Below are positions 1-8,635 of a DNA stretch of 24,920 bases, one piece after another. The stretch's first letter is position 1, and each line of letters begins with the position of its first letter. This stretch comes from CAYGJN01 sp964350135 (lineage in GTDB: Bacteria; Bdellovibrionota; Bacteriovoracia; Bacteriovoracales; Bacteriovoracaceae), in NCBI GenBank assembly GCA_964350135.1, contig CAYGJN010000030.1:1-24920 (forward strand), written 5' to 3'. The position numbers were made by a program, and so were the translations under genes. The notes below the pieces were generated by a model. It worked only from the letters and a program-made list of their open reading frames with translations, made no database searches and was not told the origin of the DNA.

Positions 1-324
1 GCAATGGAGAGTTCTCCTTTAGAGGAGAGAAGTCTAACAATATATTCAAATAATGAGGATGAATTTGTTAGTATTCATTTTAAGGATACGGGTTGTGGAA
101 TATCTGAAGAGCAGATGAAAAAAATGTTTACTCATGGACATACTACAAAAAAAGATGGCCATGGATTTGGTCTTCATGCTAGTTTTAATGCAATGAAAGA
201 AATTGGTGGAGAGCTTAAAGTATTAAGTGAGGGTGAAAATAAAGGTGCTGAATTTATTATTCGTCTTTCTCTTGAACCAATCGATAAACAAGAAAACCAT
301 TTAGTTATAAATCATGCAAGTTGA
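1..324 (+). CDS. Sensor histidine kinase, C-terminal ATPase part (5' partial)
   Basis: The reading frame is open to the first base of the window, so the true start lies upstream and only the end of the protein is seen. It shows the GHKL/HATPase_c fold of two-component sensor kinases: the G1-type box DTGCGIS, an F-box-like stretch MFTHGHTTK, and the G2-type box GHGFGLHAS, then the closing beta strands (GAEFIIRLSLEP). These bind ATP for histidine autophosphorylation. The N box and the phosphoacceptor histidine would lie upstream of the window, so the sensed signal and partner regulator cannot be told. The stop overlaps the start of the following YchJ-like gene by 11 bases, which suggests co-transcription. 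Family assignment is solid; the specific kinase is unknown. Confidence 0.85.
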   Translation, partial: AMESSPLEERSLTIYSNNEDEFVSIHFKDTGCGISEEQMKKMFTHGHTTKKDGHGFGLHASFNAMKEIGGELKVLSEGENKGAEFIIRLSLEPIDKQENHLVINHAS

Positions 325-814
325 AATTAACCAGTCATCAAAATGTCCTTGTGGTAGCCTAAAAGATTTAGGTAAATGTTGTTATCCAATTATAAATGAA
401 GAACTTAAAGCTCCTAGTGCTGAAGCTCTAATGCGTGCTCGCTACACTGCTTATGTCATTAATCAAATTGACTTTATTGAAAAAACTCAATCAAAAGGCG
501 GAGAAGCTTTTGACCGTGAACAAGCACAGGCCTGGGCCAAAGAATCTGATTGGGCAGGTTTAGAAATTATTAACACTGTTGATAATTTCCCTACTGTCGA
601 TCAAGCACAGGTCGAATTTAAAGCAAATTATTCAATCCAAGGCCAAGAGTTTACACATCATGAAGTCTCCACTTTTTTAAAAGACCAAGGGGATTGGTTT
701 TTTGAAGAAGGAAAGATAATTAATGCTCCTTTGAAAAGAATAGGCCCAAAAATTGGACGAAATGATCCTTGCCATTGTGGCTCGGGGAAAAAGTTCAAAA
801 AATGTTGTGGGTAG
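314..814 (+). CDS. YchJ-family protein with two SEC-C zinc motifs
   Basis: This 166-residue protein has a SEC-C-type motif at each end. The N-terminal one is CPCGS (C11, C13) with CC at 22-23; the C-terminal one is NDPCHCGSGKKFKKCCG at residues 150-166. SEC-C motifs bind zinc through a CxC...CC(H) arrangement, as at the SecA C-terminus. Between them are the YchJ-type segment ALMRARYTAYV and a central beta-rich region with WAGLEI and EFTHHEVSTFLKDQGDWFF. Length (about 150-165 residues) and order match the UPF0225/YchJ family, for which no biochemical role is firmly established as far as I know. The start overlaps the upstream kinase gene by 11 bases and there is no clear Shine-Dalgarno, suggesting translational coupling. 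Confident for family, not for function. Confidence 0.88.
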   Translation: MQVEINQSSKCPCGSLKDLGKCCYPIINEELKAPSAEALMRARYTAYVINQIDFIEKTQSKGGEAFDREQAQAWAKESDWAGLEIINTVDNFPTVDQAQVEFKANYSIQGQEFTHHEVSTFLKDQGDWFFEEGKIINAPLKRIGPKIGRNDPCHCGSGKKFKKCCG

Positions 815-985
815 AGTCTAAGTATCTGAATTTAGATGTACTTTCTATTTGTAAAATCTACAAAACTTGATAGATTTCGTTTCTTAAATTTCACCAACAT
901 TTTATACTATTTCTTAAGCTAAACACTTAATTTTAGATACTAAACAGACGATAAGTCATTCGATACAAATAATATGGAGTTAAAG

Positions 986-1954
986 ATGCGATCAAAATTA
1001 TTTAAGATATTAACTATCCTCTCCCTGGTGCTTACTTTTAATATCGAGCAAGTTTATGCAGGCAAAGGGCGTATACTTTTTACTCTTCTTAAAAGCGGAA
1101 ATGTAGACAAGGTCATGTCTGACTTAGTTATTAATCAAACAAGCGTTGCCAGATCTTTAATGGAGTATGCTTCAAACTTTGAGGGTGGAGAAGCACAGTT
1201 CTTAAGAGAAGCATTAAAAGATGAGCCTTCACTACTAAAAGAAATTGAAGCTAATGGCCTAGCTAAACTAGATATAAGTAAAAAAGAAAGAGTAGTACAG
1301 GCCATAAATAACTCAGCGATCTTGGCATCAGCAAAAATTACAAGTCCTCTTATTGAGTGTGATGCTAGTTGTGCTAAAAATGTAGCAGATGATATTATCT
1401 CTGTTGTTACTGTTATGAGCAAAGAGGTTGCGGACTCTCTTAAGAAAGTTTACAAGAACAACCCTAATATCTCATTGAACAAAGTTGTAAGAGACCATGT
1501 GAATTCAATGGGGGCAGCTTTTAACAAGTACGGCGTAGATGCAGCTAAAAGAAGAAGTATTAGAAGTGCAAGTGCTAGATTAAATACAGCTAGAGATCAA
1601 AAAGAATTCATTGCCTTCTTACATGTTATGCAACAAGCTGCTATTCCTGGTACTGAAATAAGTAAAATTAAAGGTGTTGATAAGTTTCTTAAAACATTAG
1701 TTGCCTATAATGCTGATGATATTTTAAATACTCGTTTTTTTACTGTTGCTTTCTCAGGTGAGGTAAGTGATTTGGGTGAATGGGCAAAATTACTAGATGA
1801 TGCTATGAAGAAGGCTGGGCCAAAAGCGAGTATCGATGACAAGAATAAGGCATTGGCAGATGTTTTAAGAGGTAAGGCCAAGGATAGTGAGACTTCTGCA
1901 GAGATTGAGAAAACCATTCAAAATGGCTTTTGTGGTTTGACTCGTAAGCTCTAA
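986..1954 (+). CDS. Unrecognised exported protein, 322 residues
   Basis: I chose the second in-frame ATG (986) because GGAG lies six bases ahead of it. The upstream ATG at 974 overlaps that ribosome site, has none of its own, and would add only four residues. The protein opens with a clear signal peptide: basic MRSK, a hydrophobic core (LTILSLVLTF) and a probable cleavage after VYA at residue 25. The mature part is mostly helical and charged, with no domain I recognise. Cysteines are few: ECDASC in the first half and one close to the C-terminus (GFCGL). It is preceded by about 160 noncoding bases and followed by a hairpin, so it is probably a single-gene unit. Likely a lineage-specific periplasmic protein; function unknown. 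Confidence 0.75.
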   Translation: MRSKLFKILTILSLVLTFNIEQVYAGKGRILFTLLKSGNVDKVMSDLVINQTSVARSLMEYASNFEGGEAQFLREALKDEPSLLKEIEANGLAKLDISKKERVVQAINNSAILASAKITSPLIECDASCAKNVADDIISVVTVMSKEVADSLKKVYKNNPNISLNKVVRDHVNSMGAAFNKYGVDAAKRRSIRSASARLNTARDQKEFIAFLHVMQQAAIPGTEISKIKGVDKFLKTLVAYNADDILNTRFFTVAFSGEVSDLGEWAKLLDDAMKKAGPKASIDDKNKALADVLRGKAKDSETSAEIEKTIQNGFCGLTRKL

Positions 1955-1960
1955 TAACTG

Positions 1961-1981
1961 CACTACTTTAGTGGTGTTTTT
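1961..1981 (+). terminator. Probable terminator after the exported-protein gene
   Basis: CACTAC (1961-1966) and GTGGTG (1971-1976) can form a 6-bp stem with one G-U pair and loop TTTA, followed directly by a run of Ts. It begins seven bases past the stop codon at 1954. The stem is short, so this is a modest intrinsic terminator. Confidence 0.5.
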
Positions 1982-2008
1982 ATAATATTGAATACTATTT
2001 CTTGGTAT

Positions 2009-2929
2009 ATATCTTGCTTAGATACTGAGTATGAAACTCAGATGCTCAAATTTAGGCTGCAATTCACCTAATATTATAAAAGATGGTCGTTATTTTAGAC
2101 CATCAGACGGACAAACAATCCAACGTTATAAGTGCACAGAATGCAAAAAAAGGTTCTCTCGAGCCACCTTTAATCAGGCATATCGTCAAAACAAAAGAAA
2201 GGTCAATTATAAGTTATGGGAACTATTGTGCTCGGGGGTCTCACTCCGCAGAGCTGCTAGGCTTTTGCGAGTCCACCCAGTTACAGTTTCTCGCAAACTG
2301 AGATACTTAGGTGTTCAAAAGAGAAAAGAGCATGATCTTTTCCTCAAAAATCTAGGGCCTATTTATAATGTACAATTTGATGATTTATTAACTGTAGAGC
2401 ATAGTAAATGTAAGCCTTTATCAATTACTTTAGTTGTGGAAAAAGCTTCAAGAAAAATACTTGGAGTTGAGGTATCCAAAATGCCAGCAACAGGAAGGCT
2501 TGCACATTTTGCTGTTCAAAAGTATGGAAAAAGAATTGATGAAAGAATGATTGGACTTGATAGGCTTTTTACTAGAATGCAAGAAGTGATAGCCCAAGAT
2601 GGCGTTATAACATCAGATGAACATCCATTTTATCCAAATATCGTTAATAAGTATTTCCCATCTACACAACATATAAGAGTCAAGGGAGCGAGAGGAGCAA
2701 TAACAGGACAAGGTGAATTGAAAAAATTGCAGTATGACCCACTTTTTTCTCTTAACCATACATGTGCGATGCTTAGAGCAAATATAAATCGTCTCTATCG
2801 ACGCACCTGGTGCACAACAAAATCAGTGGAAAGACTAGAAGACCACCTTTACCTTTATATTGATTTTCACAATAAAAGATTAACTTAACATATAATTGAA
2901 AATTACTAAGGAAGAGTTAATCAAGATAT
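2009..2929 (+). mobile_element. IS1-like insertion sequence, approximate limits
   Basis: The transposase gene is flanked by a candidate inverted repeat: ATATCTTGCTTA at 2009-2020 and its near reverse complement TAATCAAGATAT at 2918-2929 (11 of 12 match). Similarity outside these 12 bases is weak, so the true ends may lie a few bases further out, perhaps near 2002 and 2938. I see no convincing target-site duplication. The element would be about 920-940 bp with a single open reading frame, rather than the two overlapping frames of classical IS1. It sits between a plus-strand gene and the 3' end of a minus-strand gene and interrupts neither. Confidence 0.5.
2031..2888 (+). CDS. IS1-like DDE transposase, intact single frame
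   Basis: The N-terminus is a zinc ribbon like InsA of IS1: C5 and C10, then C35 and C38 in YKCTECKKRF. A helix-turn-helix follows at about residues 69-94 (GVSLRRAARLLRVHPVTVSR). The catalytic part resembles InsB: QFDDL at 115-119 (first Asp), SDEHPFYP at 195-202 (second Asp), and a basic C-terminal segment LYRRTWCTTKSVERLEDHL, where E267 or E270 would be the last acidic residue. At 285 residues it equals a fused InsA+InsB and has no frameshift or stop. It would cut and join the element's ends during transposition. No good Shine-Dalgarno is visible, consistent with low expression. Subfamily (IS1 versus a relative) is uncertain. Confidence 0.8.
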   Translation: MKLRCSNLGCNSPNIIKDGRYFRPSDGQTIQRYKCTECKKRFSRATFNQAYRQNKRKVNYKLWELLCSGVSLRRAARLLRVHPVTVSRKLRYLGVQKRKEHDLFLKNLGPIYNVQFDDLLTVEHSKCKPLSITLVVEKASRKILGVEVSKMPATGRLAHFAVQKYGKRIDERMIGLDRLFTRMQEVIAQDGVITSDEHPFYPNIVNKYFPSTQHIRVKGARGAITGQGELKKLQYDPLFSLNHTCAMLRANINRLYRRTWCTTKSVERLEDHLYLYIDFHNKRLT

Positions 2930-2955
2930 TTTAACACCATTAAAGTAGGGCAGTT

Positions 2956-5900
2956 CTAGAAGATCATAGCTGGACGCTTACTTGCAAAAAACATCCGCGC
3001 CGATTGAAAATAAACCTCAAACCCATCCATACTCTTAGCATTTTCGAACTCTTTCATCATATTATATGAATAGGCCTTAAACGATTCTGATCGATACAGG
3101 CTGTCCAAGGACTGGCTGTTCCATAGTGTTTCGGCAACAGCTTTTTCCTCTATATTCTTAGGATTAAATATAAGCTCCTTGAAGGCCTCAGAGTTGCGAG
3201 TAATACCATTTTCCTTAAGATAGGACTTGATTTTACTAGAGAGCTTTAAACGGCTTGTAAGCTCTGTTTTGAACAGGTCTAATCGAAGACTATGTCCTTC
3301 AATATTTTGTATAGACTTGTTGTTTAGTAGGGTTTCATCCATCTTCTTGAATATACTCATAACAAAATCATAAGTATTATGCTGTGGTTTTATATCTGAA
3401 ATTCCAGCTTTTGCGATTGTTTTATTTCGCAGAATTTCACTTAGTATGCCATCGTAAGAATGCATAAATCTTTTAATCATATACCCTTCAATCATATTCT
3501 CATAGAAGGCAACACGACGACTGGTCATTGGAAGACCTTGAAGGATAAACATATGAGGAACCTCACTTAGCTTCCATGGCAAATTCCTTAAAAACTGTAG
3601 ATTCTCCATGTTTTTTAAAGCAAATTCTTCAAAGCTAACCCCTTTTGAGGCTGAAGACTGGGCAAGAGTAATGAGTTGTTCTAGTTTTAATTGAAACTCA
3701 ATATTCTTCAAACTACTTTTATTAACTTTAAGATTAAGCTTCTTAGAAAGCTTTTTTACTTTGCTTGATATGCCCGTTGGTAAATTACTAATTTCTAATT
3801 CATTTTCTTGAATGCGCTTAGCTAGTCTTCTCTTATCACGAAGGAGTAAGTCATAAGATTTTCCAGATCGATATCGACTTAGTGTTTTTGTGAATTTTAT
3901 TAAATCATTTTTCTGATGTGTTGCAAGGGTCTTTGCCATTGCATGATCAAGTTGTTTTTTTGTTGGTAATCCCTCTATTCTTTTAAGAGGAGAAAGAACG
4001 AAACCTTCATTGATACCTTTAGCATTTGTTTTTCTAATGAGAAGGTCTTTGATGGGTTGAGTAACAAACTTCTTAAATTCAGACTTCATACTAAGTAAAC
4101 CCATAGTAGAAAGTTGTTCTTTAAGGTTTGTGGCTTCTGCTGCATGAACCATAACACCTTTAATAGACTTATAAGTAGGGTTTGATGCTCTTTTTATAAT
4201 TGTCTCAAGTGTTATTTGAGCTGTGTTCAATGCTTTAGAGAAATAATTTATTAACGGTAGAGAAAGAACAATTTCTGCATACATAAACCATGGACCACGG
4301 TGAAATTGGTCAAGGTTTTTTTCATCTGTGTAGCCTATTGTTTGAAACTTTCTCATTGTTTCTTCATAGCCTTTTGAAATTTCATATTGTTCTTTTTCGT
4401 AATGAATTGTTCTTTCAGTAAAAAAGATTGTTGCAGCAAATGATACGGCCAGTGCAACAGGACAAATTGGTCCAGTGAGTGCACAGCCGGCCAATGAGTT
4501 CATAATAATAAGTGATGGAACAGTAGCTAGTCCTGTTTTAAGAGAGAGAACTTCTTCATTTGATAAAGACTGAATTTTTTCTGTAACTGCTTTTGGTATT
4601 TCTTGGATGCCAGCAAAATCATTGAAGCTTTTTTGAATACTGGCCGTTGAATGAAAGAGTTTTTTGTAGTTTTCGATATCATCGAATCCCATTTGACATA
4701 AATCATTTAATCTTTTTTGCAAATTCTTTTTGTAATCAAAGATAGAATTTCTTACAAGCTCTATATAAAGATGATATTTAGAATAATAATCGGCTTGTAA
4801 AAGATGTCTTTTGGGTGAGTAAGTATAATCAATTTTGTTATCATTGAAATACTTAAAGGCTAGATCTTGTTTCTCCAAGCTATCTTTTGTTTTAAATATC
4901 TCATATAGATCTTGGGCCGACTTTAGCATTGGATCATTATAGAGCTGTGCATTTCGTTGTTTATAGTCTGATTCATTTGTGACTTCATCAAAATTTAGAA
5001 AAATTTCTGATGCACCAGACAGTCTATCTTCTGTAAACAATGGTGTTTGAGAGATATGCTGTATTAGCTCATAGTAATTATAATACTTGTCTCTTGATGA
5101 TCTTGAGTTGAAAAAATTATAATTGCTATTATTAACTGAGTATAGAATCGTATCCCAAATATACTTATTCTGCTTCTTGTTAAAGAGCTCGCTACCATAA
5201 AATGGTTTTAAATCTGTGTCTAGTTTAAATTTTTTGAGTAATTGATGATATCTTTTTTTCTCTAGTGAATTAAGTCTACTCATTATTATATAGTGACTTA
5301 ATTTGATTTTCGCCCAAGGGTTTCCAGCATAATACTGTGACTCTAGGTAAAAATACTTACTTAGTTTTGTGTTTTTAATAAGTTGATTTTCTTCCAGGAA
5401 GTTCCATATTAGTTTTATATCAGGGTATGATTTTCTAATCTCTTCATTATAAGTAAGTACAGGAGGGGCGTGTGTTAAATCTGAGTTAGAGTAGTACTCA
5501 GCAAGAAGAGCTGTTAGTTTAGACAAATAGTCAATCATGAATTCCATTTGGCAAGTAGGTCCAGCGTCGCATCCTTTTGGGTAGTTTGTAAGTTTTACTT
5601 TTGTTTTTCTAAATAATAATTGAAAGAGTCTTTTAAAAACAAAACTTTTTTTCATATTGGGAAGCTTTTCTGAAAGCTCTGTAATAGATTCTGATAAGAT
5701 CTTGAAAGCATATTGTTTATAGAAATTATTTGAGTAATAGGGAGGTAGCTCGAAATCAATAAATTCAGTCTCAAGTCTCTTTTTTGTATTGCTAGGCAAT
5801 AGTTCTAAAATGTCAGTTGTATTATTCTTTTTTAATAATTGAACAACAGAGTTTGTATGCCCGATATATTCTGATTCATCTTGATTATTGCTATCTGTTT

Positions 5901-7350
5901 TTTTACTAGGCTGAAAAAGAGTTATTGATTCTAAAAACTTTAACGCTGTAGCGTCATCTATGAGTGGCTCTGGTGCCTTCAAATAAGTAGCAGATGTTCC
6001 TCCGACGACAGCTACATTTGCGTAATGATTCCATTTTTCTGGATCTATAGGTGTTTTCATTTGCTCAATTTTTGCTAGTAACGCTGGCTGTAATTCGTTA
6101 TAGATAAATTCAAAATGTCTGTAATCATCAAATTTGGGTTGCTCATAATCTTTATATTGGGCCTCTAATGCAAACTTTGCACTTTCAACATCTAAAAATG
6201 GCATTGTTCCGCTCAGGTTTTCTTCTAAGTCTAGAAATGGAGTCTTGGTTAATGTATCAATGTTTTGCTCGACTAGTGACTGAAGACTTTGTATCTCTGT
6301 TTGTAATTTTTCATCTTCTGATAAATTAGAAAAGGCCAGTTCCTGAATACTTTCAAGAGGTGCAGTCAATATCCCATTGCTTGCTAAAACTTTGAGATAG
6401 TCCATATCTTTCCATTCTAAATTTTTATCTGGGATTATAGTGTAGGATTGAAAATCACCATTCTCTTGTCCTTGGCAACTATTTGGCATATTAACTTTGC
6501 CTTTAAGTCCGAGAATTCCATATGCATTTTCAATATTTTTCATGGTTGAAAGGATTCCGTACCATTTCAGACCTCTGGCATAATTTAGTGCAGACTTTCC
6601 TTTAAGAAGTAAAGTTATATCTAATACAAGTCTTCTTTCTTGGTCATAACCATAATGATAATTGTCACCATCTTCAATGAGTTTAAATGGCAAAATTGCA
6701 CTTCCTAATCCTTCTACCAGATGAGTGAAAAGTATATTGCGTCCATTAACGACAACTCCATTATCAATTATATATTTTGGGAAAGAAAACAAGAGCTCAT
6801 CATTTAACTCAAGAAAAGTTTTATTATCTATTTCAAAGTCCATTAGTTGTAAGCTTAATAGTCTCAAGGGTAGAAAAATTTCTTGAATATAGATTTCTAG
6901 TAAAACTGCTTTATGAGCTGCTCTTAAGGACTTAGCATTTTTAACTAATAAAGAAACTTTGTTTTTAAGCCCCATTGCTTTTTTGTAAACATGAGTTAGC
7001 TCTTGTGCCTCTGGCTCTAGACTTTCAAGAAGATTATCATGGTTTTGAGTTAGATCAAAAAAGCCTTCTTTAAATTTTTCATGTTTACTTAAGACTCGAG
7101 CAATAAGACTTGCTTTGTTTTCAAGACTTCCTATTGATATGGCGTTAAAGCTTTTAAGGTCTTTTGCAACCATCTTCGCCATAAGTGGAAGCTCATCAAC
7201 ACTGTATTTTGAAAGCTGATCTTTTGTAGAGGTCGTTGACGCTGGGTTACGTGCACCAGGCATTGGCCCAGGAACAAGGGCATAAAGCTGTGTAGCACCC
7301 ATAGAGTAGATGCAAAGTATGGCCATAAATTTTTTGAACAACTTGCTCAT
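2956..7350 (-). CDS. Very large unrecognised exported protein, 1464 residues
   Basis: It begins with a signal peptide: basic MSKLFKK, hydrophobic MAILCIYSMGATQ, and probable cleavage after LYA (residue 24), with the mature chain starting LVPGPMPG. The rest is mostly helical, rich in Lys, Leu, Asn and Tyr, and I recognise no enzyme domain. Near residues 935-975 is a long hydrophobic stretch containing GCALTGPICPVALAVS, followed by a second (FMYAEIVLSLPLINYF) near 1010-1030. Together they could form a membrane-inserting hairpin. The C-terminal third is very basic (KRRLAKRIQ, SSKVKKLSKKLNLK). Translation starts at ATG 7350 with only a weak GGA ribosome site. The 118 bases upstream are unusually palindromic (separate entries). 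A surface, envelope or secreted function tied to the organism's lifestyle is plausible but not shown. Confidence 0.75.
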   Translation of the reverse strand: MSKLFKKFMAILCIYSMGATQLYALVPGPMPGARNPASTTSTKDQLSKYSVDELPLMAKMVAKDLKSFNAISIGSLENKASLIARVLSKHEKFKEGFFDLTQNHDNLLESLEPEAQELTHVYKKAMGLKNKVSLLVKNAKSLRAAHKAVLLEIYIQEIFLPLRLLSLQLMDFEIDNKTFLELNDELLFSFPKYIIDNGVVVNGRNILFTHLVEGLGSAILPFKLIEDGDNYHYGYDQERRLVLDITLLLKGKSALNYARGLKWYGILSTMKNIENAYGILGLKGKVNMPNSCQGQENGDFQSYTIIPDKNLEWKDMDYLKVLASNGILTAPLESIQELAFSNLSEDEKLQTEIQSLQSLVEQNIDTLTKTPFLDLEENLSGTMPFLDVESAKFALEAQYKDYEQPKFDDYRHFEFIYNELQPALLAKIEQMKTPIDPEKWNHYANVAVVGGTSATYLKAPEPLIDDATALKFLESITLFQPSKKTDSNNQDESEYIGHTNSVVQLLKKNNTTDILELLPSNTKKRLETEFIDFELPPYYSNNFYKQYAFKILSESITELSEKLPNMKKSFVFKRLFQLLFRKTKVKLTNYPKGCDAGPTCQMEFMIDYLSKLTALLAEYYSNSDLTHAPPVLTYNEEIRKSYPDIKLIWNFLEENQLIKNTKLSKYFYLESQYYAGNPWAKIKLSHYIIMSRLNSLEKKRYHQLLKKFKLDTDLKPFYGSELFNKKQNKYIWDTILYSVNNSNYNFFNSRSSRDKYYNYYELIQHISQTPLFTEDRLSGASEIFLNFDEVTNESDYKQRNAQLYNDPMLKSAQDLYEIFKTKDSLEKQDLAFKYFNDNKIDYTYSPKRHLLQADYYSKYHLYIELVRNSIFDYKKNLQKRLNDLCQMGFDDIENYKKLFHSTASIQKSFNDFAGIQEIPKAVTEKIQSLSNEEVLSLKTGLATVPSLIIMNSLAGCALTGPICPVALAVSFAATIFFTERTIHYEKEQYEISKGYEETMRKFQTIGYTDEKNLDQFHRGPWFMYAEIVLSLPLINYFSKALNTAQITLETIIKRASNPTYKSIKGVMVHAAEATNLKEQLSTMGLLSMKSEFKKFVTQPIKDLLIRKTNAKGINEGFVLSPLKRIEGLPTKKQLDHAMAKTLATHQKNDLIKFTKTLSRYRSGKSYDLLLRDKRRLAKRIQENELEISNLPTGISSKVKKLSKKLNLKVNKSSLKNIEFQLKLEQLITLAQSSASKGVSFEEFALKNMENLQFLRNLPWKLSEVPHMFILQGLPMTSRRVAFYENMIEGYMIKRFMHSYDGILSEILRNKTIAKAGISDIKPQHNTYDFVMSIFKKMDETLLNNKSIQNIEGHSLRLDLFKTELTSRLKLSSKIKSYLKENGITRNSEAFKELIFNPKNIEEKAVAETLWNSQSLDSLYRSESFKAYSYNMMKEFENAKSMDGFEVYFQSARMFFASKRPAMIF

Positions 7351-7364
7351 TACTCTATTTCCAA

Positions 7365-7383
7365 CTGTCTAAAGTTTAGACAG
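7365..7383. promoter_or_regulatory. Perfect 19-base dyad just upstream of the 1464-residue gene
   Basis: CTGTCTAAAGTTTAGACAG consists of two 9-base arms around a single central base. It ends 15 bases from the ATG at 7350. It could be an operator for a dimeric repressor or a hairpin in the mRNA leader that controls ribosome access. Nothing in the window shows which protein or signal would act on it. Confidence 0.6.
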
Positions 7384-7421
7384 GACCATAATCTAAAACC
7401 CGCTGTAGTGGATTTAGGTCC
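7383..7421. promoter_or_regulatory. Second imperfect dyad in the same leader
   Basis: GGACC (7383-7387) is complementary to GGTCC (7417-7421). Inside these, TAAA (7394-7397) pairs with TTTA (7413-7416) and CC (7399-7400) with GG (7410-7411), with a six-base bulge and a nine-base loop. It abuts the perfect dyad and repeats its TCTAAA half-site (7368-7373 and 7392-7397, 24 bases apart). That could mean tandem operator sites or a two-hairpin leader. The individual helices are short, so this is a candidate only. Confidence 0.35.
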
Positions 7422-7468
7422 TATTTATGTAATTTCTATGTTTTATAGAGCAATAACAGTGCCAAAAC

Positions 7469-8245
7469 CTAGTCTAGGCTAATGAGCAAATGATCTTCTT
7501 GAAGGGTTATTTTATCTGATTCTAGGTCTTTGAGTAGATCTAATACTTCACCTTTAACAGAGACAAATAAGACTTTTGCACTTTTAATATGAAGGTCCAC
7601 TACTGACTCACTTCGAGTTAAACTTCCTTTGATCTTAAGCACCATTCCAATGTCTAACTTTAGTAAGAAATCACTTTCATCGATTTTTAAAAAGATATTT
7701 GTAATTTCATCAATTTCAAACCGAGTTGAATTTCTAACAAAGCTTGAAGCTTCATTAGGAAGGTCAACTCTGGCCACCTGTAGCACTCCATAGTTAATAC
7801 AACTATCGATAATATTAACAACAGGATCTTCAGAGTTTGAGCTGTCGTTCCAGCACTCTATATCAACCTCTTCAACTATTGTTGTCTCATCATCACTTAA
7901 TTCAAGATAGGTAAGGTTTAGTGTACTTTCTTGATCGCCTATATCAAAATTCAAAGGACCTAGGACGAGTCGATTCTTCTCAGCAAAAAAATCTTTGATT
8001 TCATCTTTGAAACTAAATGACATTGTAGGAGTTTTAAGATGAAGTGTTTCATCTTTTAACTCTAAATCTGCAATTAGATTTTCTTGAACAAAACCGAGAT
8101 CATCGGTTTCTATTGATAGCAAATCTGCTATAATAATACCTGAGGGATTATTATAATTTGCTTCCAGGTTAGAAGCGACGAGGCTAAAACTATGTCCATG
8201 GATGGTATAGAATACAGCAAATGTATAGATGATAAGTTTTGTCAT
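7469..8245 (-). CDS. Unrecognised exported protein, 258 residues
   Basis: I start it at the ATG at 8245 because AGGG sits about six bases ahead and the protein then opens with a normal signal peptide (MTKLIIYTFAVFYTIHG, cleavage around HSFS). A start 15 codons further upstream (8290) would put a charged extension in front of that signal. The mature part is acidic and beta-rich, with alternating hydrophobic strands (LNLTYLELSDDETTIVEEVD), and a possible disulfide between the cysteines in ECWND and DSCINYG. I recognise no family. It lies 118 bases upstream of the 1464-residue exported protein on the same strand, so the two may share a role in the envelope, though the palindromic leader between them suggests separate control. 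Confidence 0.7.
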   Translation of the reverse strand: MTKLIIYTFAVFYTIHGHSFSLVASNLEANYNNPSGIIIADLLSIETDDLGFVQENLIADLELKDETLHLKTPTMSFSFKDEIKDFFAEKNRLVLGPLNFDIGDQESTLNLTYLELSDDETTIVEEVDIECWNDSSNSEDPVVNIIDSCINYGVLQVARVDLPNEASSFVRNSTRFEIDEITNIFLKIDESDFLLKLDIGMVLKIKGSLTRSESVVDLHIKSAKVLFVSVKGEVLDLLKDLESDKITLQEDHLLISLD

Positions 8246-8284
8246 TTGTCCCTCTCTTATCCTTGTAATCGGCAATTTTTTACT

Positions 8285-8298
8285 AAACATTTATGTTT
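8285..8298. repeat. 14-base AT-rich palindrome in a divergent intergenic region
   Basis: AAACATTTATGTTT is a perfect palindrome lying between the divergent starts at 8245 (minus) and 8372 (plus). It is in the right place for a regulator acting on either gene, but it is AT-rich and short enough to arise by chance in this composition. Confidence 0.3.
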
Positions 8299-8371
8299 TT
8301 CAGATCTTGAAAACTTCTGGGTACTTAGCTCCGATAAGCTAGTAGAGAACAATGATTGCCCGGAGGATAAT

Positions 8372-8629
8372 ATGAGATCTGACTATAAATTTGAGAAGGT
8401 ACTTGATCATTTAGCTCTCATTCTAAACTCTGATGATATTGATACGGACTTACATAAATTAGTAACAATTGAGATGACGACCAACCCTGATGCCATTGAT
8501 ATGGACTATGGGGAGCTGATGCATATTATCGTGCTTAAGCTTATTGATTTTTACAAAGATCAAGACCTTGAAAGACTATGGCTCGATTATCTCAGAGAAG
8601 GCGGGGGGAGCAGCGATCAAGCTGCCTAA
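8372..8629 (+). CDS. Small acidic protein, 85 residues, first gene of the SelO-like operon
   Basis: GGAGG at 8362-8366 lies five bases ahead of the ATG at 8372, which fixes the start. The frame stays open upstream to 8192, but that part overlaps the oppositely transcribed exported-protein gene and lacks a ribosome site. The product is acidic and probably all-helical (YKFEKVLDHLALILNSDD, then ELMHIIVLKLIDFY), with a short glycine/serine tail (GGGSSDQAA). No signal peptide, cysteine or known domain is visible. It ends six bases before the SelO-like gene and is almost certainly co-transcribed with it. It may be a partner or regulator of that protein; this is inference from position alone. Confidence 0.72.
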   Translation: MRSDYKFEKVLDHLALILNSDDIDTDLHKLVTIEMTTNPDAIDMDYGELMHIIVLKLIDFYKDQDLERLWLDYLREGGGSSDQAA

Positions 8630-8635
8630 TATTTT

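Noticed and set aside
1135..1422. Minus-strand open frame inside the 322-residue exported-protein gene
   Set aside because: It is antisense to a gene with a signal peptide and ribosome site, and has no recognisable features of its own.
8192..8371. 60-codon upstream extension of the 85-residue gene
   Set aside because: It overlaps the signal-peptide end of the opposite-strand gene, has no ribosome site, and a strong GGAGG lies ahead of the inner ATG at 8372.
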